Under the pieces are notes generated by a model. That model was given only the letters and a program-made list of their open reading frames with translations, was not told the DNA's origin and did no database searches. A DNA stretch of 64,000 bases from Caldilineaceae bacterium (GTDB taxonomy: Bacteria > Chloroflexota > Anaerolineae > Caldilineales > Caldilineaceae), in assembly GCA_020634755.1 (NCBI GenBank), contig JACKBC010000003.1:165742-229741 (forward strand), in the 5' to 3' direction. This document shows, piece after piece, positions 62,376-64,000 of the stretch (its first letter is position 1; every line of letters begins with the position of its first letter). Made by a program: the position numbers and the translations under genes.

Positions 62376-64000
62376 ATGGCTCACTCACCGCTACTCAATA
62401 CACTCTTTGCACTGGGCTATGATAGCTCAATTTACGAACTATCGCCCCAAGTCCCGCCCACCACAGAACCGTGGGTAAAATCGGATTTGTTGGCGGTGCT
62501 GGCTCAGCGCGCGGCCTGGCAAAAACGTCAACGCGAACTGCACGTGTACTATTATCGCATTAACCAGACTATTGCGTATCCGCTGCCGGTGTGCACGCGC
62601 CCTGCATCTTTGCCCGCCGGTATTCCCAAACGCAGTTGGTATCCCTGGCTTATTTGGTTGCTCTGGACGCTGGAAGAGCGCTGGCGCACGCTCCACGCCG
62701 CCTGGCGCATGCTTGATGACGAAGAAGCGGGCCTGTTGCTGCAACAGGAGCTGGCTGCGCTCAATCAATGGCAAAGCTTTACCAACTGGAACAATGAAGT
62801 TGGCCTGCCTACCGGGCATCTTGCCGCATGTTTGGCCTACTTTCTGCGTGACGATGCCGGTTGGATGGCGACGCACTACGCCGCTGCCCGCGCCGCCGCA
62901 GAACGGCTAGTTGTGCAGGATCTGTGGCCCTGGTTTCAGACGGCGTGGGCGCAGAAGAGCGACCTGTCCCCGCACGATATCCATAACATACCGGTGATTG
63001 CGCTGGTGCGCGGGGCACAGCTGGCGCGAGCGGTCAATTCACCCTATGCGGACGTGCTGGAAGCCAAAGCCACAGAGACGTTGCGCGCCTGGTGGCGCTA
63101 CCGCTTTGATGCCGCCGCCCCCCATACCGAGGGGGTATCCTATGATGGCTATCTAATGGATAGCTTTACCGAATGGCTTGACGGGGCGCCCGATCGCACG
63201 GCCCTGCTGGCCGAAGGGCGAGCTGCTTTTGCAGACCTGGCGCGCCAATGGGTCTATAGCACGCTGCCTGGCCGCTTTGATCTGCACGCCCCGCTCAGCG
63301 ATGTTGAGCCGGAGATGCCTTTTTGGATGAATTGTCTGCTGCGTATGGTGCAATGGTATGGCGTGGACGCACGCGCGGCCACCGATGATATTTGGGCGGA
63401 GAGCCGCTGGCTCTTGCCGCGCATCCCCGCCGCGCGGTTGCCGGCAGCCGCATTGACCTTGGCGCTGACGAACGCGGCTTCAGCGCACACGTCAATAGAG
63501 GCATCGACGGATGCAGACCTGGGCGCTCCGCCGTCGATTGCGCCCCAAACGGTGGCCAATGCCGTCATTTTGCGCACTGGCTGGACAAGTGCGGATCTGT
63601 TGGCGCTGGTTGGCCTGAGTCGCAGCGAGATGAGCCATTTACACAATGATGGCGGCCACCTGATTCTAGGTTGGCAGAAGCGCTTTTGGATCACCGACCC
63701 AGGCTACCAGCAATATCGTCCCGGTGCGGAACGCGATTTTACAATGGGTCTGGCCGCGCATAATGCACCGGTGATTGGTGAAATTTTTCAGAGCAGGCGC
63801 GGCGTACAGCTGCTTGATCTCACCACCGTAGCACCGGGGCGGTATCGGGTGGTGTTTGATCTAACCCGTTGTTATGAAGGGCTGGCTGAAGCGGCGGGAG
63901 TGCAACGCACCATCTACTTTGAAGCCCATGGCCCCCAAAAAGGTCCGCTTATTCTCGTGCGCGATACTTTGTCCGGCCTGGCCGCAGGGACCTTAATTCA
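62376..64000 (+). CDS. Heparinase II/III-like protein, 3' end outside window
   Basis: An open frame of 541 codons continues past the right edge, so the protein is truncated. It starts MAHSPLLNTLFALG 15 bases after the ROK stop. The first about 400 residues are helical (alpha/alpha toroid with FTNWNNEVGLPTGHLAACLA). The later part contains HLHNDGGHLILGWQKRFWITDPGYQQYRP and a following AAHNAPVIGE, which match the heparinase II/III C-terminal beta domain. Such enzymes cleave uronate-containing polysaccharides by elimination. No signal peptide is seen, so it may act on imported oligosaccharides. Placement in the ROK regulon fits uronate use. Confidence 0.85.
   Translation, partial: MAHSPLLNTLFALGYDSSIYELSPQVPPTTEPWVKSDLLAVLAQRAAWQKRQRELHVYYYRINQTIAYPLPVCTRPASLPAGIPKRSWYPWLIWLLWTLEERWRTLHAAWRMLDDEEAGLLLQQELAALNQWQSFTNWNNEVGLPTGHLAACLAYFLRDDAGWMATHYAAARAAAERLVVQDLWPWFQTAWAQKSDLSPHDIHNIPVIALVRGAQLARAVNSPYADVLEAKATETLRAWWRYRFDAAAPHTEGVSYDGYLMDSFTEWLDGAPDRTALLAEGRAAFADLARQWVYSTLPGRFDLHAPLSDVEPEMPFWMNCLLRMVQWYGVDARAATDDIWAESRWLLPRIPAARLPAAALTLALTNAASAHTSIEASTDADLGAPPSIAPQTVANAVILRTGWTSADLLALVGLSRSEMSHLHNDGGHLILGWQKRFWITDPGYQQYRPGAERDFTMGLAAHNAPVIGEIFQSRRGVQLLDLTTVAPGRYRVVFDLTRCYEGLAEAAGVQRTIYFEAHGPQKGPLILVRDTLSGLAAGTLI

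Overview
The window looks like chromosome from a member of the Chloroflexota, most likely an Anaerolineae/Caldilineae-type filamentous bacterium. This is an inference from moderately high GC, frequent TTG/GTG starts, many secreted proteins with N-terminal signals, short hydrophobic C-terminal tails (FLPF-type), DUF4058, pentapeptide-repeat and AAA-TPR regulator proteins, and the prkA-yeaH-spoVR set in a non-Firmicute context. No rRNA, phage, CRISPR array or intact insertion sequence was seen; one tRNA-Gly(CCC) gene is present.

Layout. 1-2444: the 3' part of a cyclase-AAA-TPR regulator. 2519-9562: a very large secreted protein (beta-helices, gingipain-like protease domain, a 12-fold VSNPFA repeat, RTX repeats). 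9815-18520: a minus-strand run of a DUF3307 protein and a five-gene unit of MinD-like ATPase, HD phosphohydrolase, permease, cyclic-nucleotide-binding (CNB) coiled-coil protein and a second permease, with a divergent CNB-only gene at 18703. This is the best candidate for an undescribed multi-protein system. 19301-21981: an ABC exporter trio. 22059-23172: an AT-richer secreted-protein gene flanked by inverted copies of a dispersed structured element. 23231-25386: tRNA-Gly, an acetyltransferase and a pentapeptide-repeat membrane protein. 25387-26499: a gene-free kilobase with 29 copies of a 14-bp repeat. 26500-31554: prkA, yeaH-like and spoVR. 31623-34473: MFS transporter, glycosyltransferase and small membrane protein, followed by a 213-bp MITE-like element with flanking direct repeats. 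34739-44291: M14 peptidase, a double SDR fusion, MBL hydrolase, GMC oxidoreductase, DUF4058 and a MetE-C-like enzyme. 44492-44733: an orphan transcription unit with a consensus promoter and an intrinsic terminator. 44880-51219: mini-SWIM protein, LPG-synthase-TM protein, ugd, an M16 peptidase pair and acpS. 51693-57299: class III aminotransferase, pyrimidine-nucleoside phosphorylase, ECHDC3-like protein and a double-GNAT protein. 57505-64000: a divergent carbohydrate regulon built around a ROK repressor.

How the genes work together. The right-hand regulon joins a heparinase II/III-like lyase (cut off at the window end) with a Gfo/Idh dehydrogenase, a DHDPS-family aldolase and an epimerase. 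Two palindromic operators sit just downstream of two divergent consensus promoters, so one ROK repressor probably silences both arms. The left-hand CNB/MinD/HD/permease unit looks like a signalling module in which permease activity or placement could answer to a nucleotide second messenger. A family of about 90-nt elements (four clear copies and one degenerate) with a shared hairpin core is scattered through non-coding gaps, and one copy lies directly in the 5' leader of ugd.
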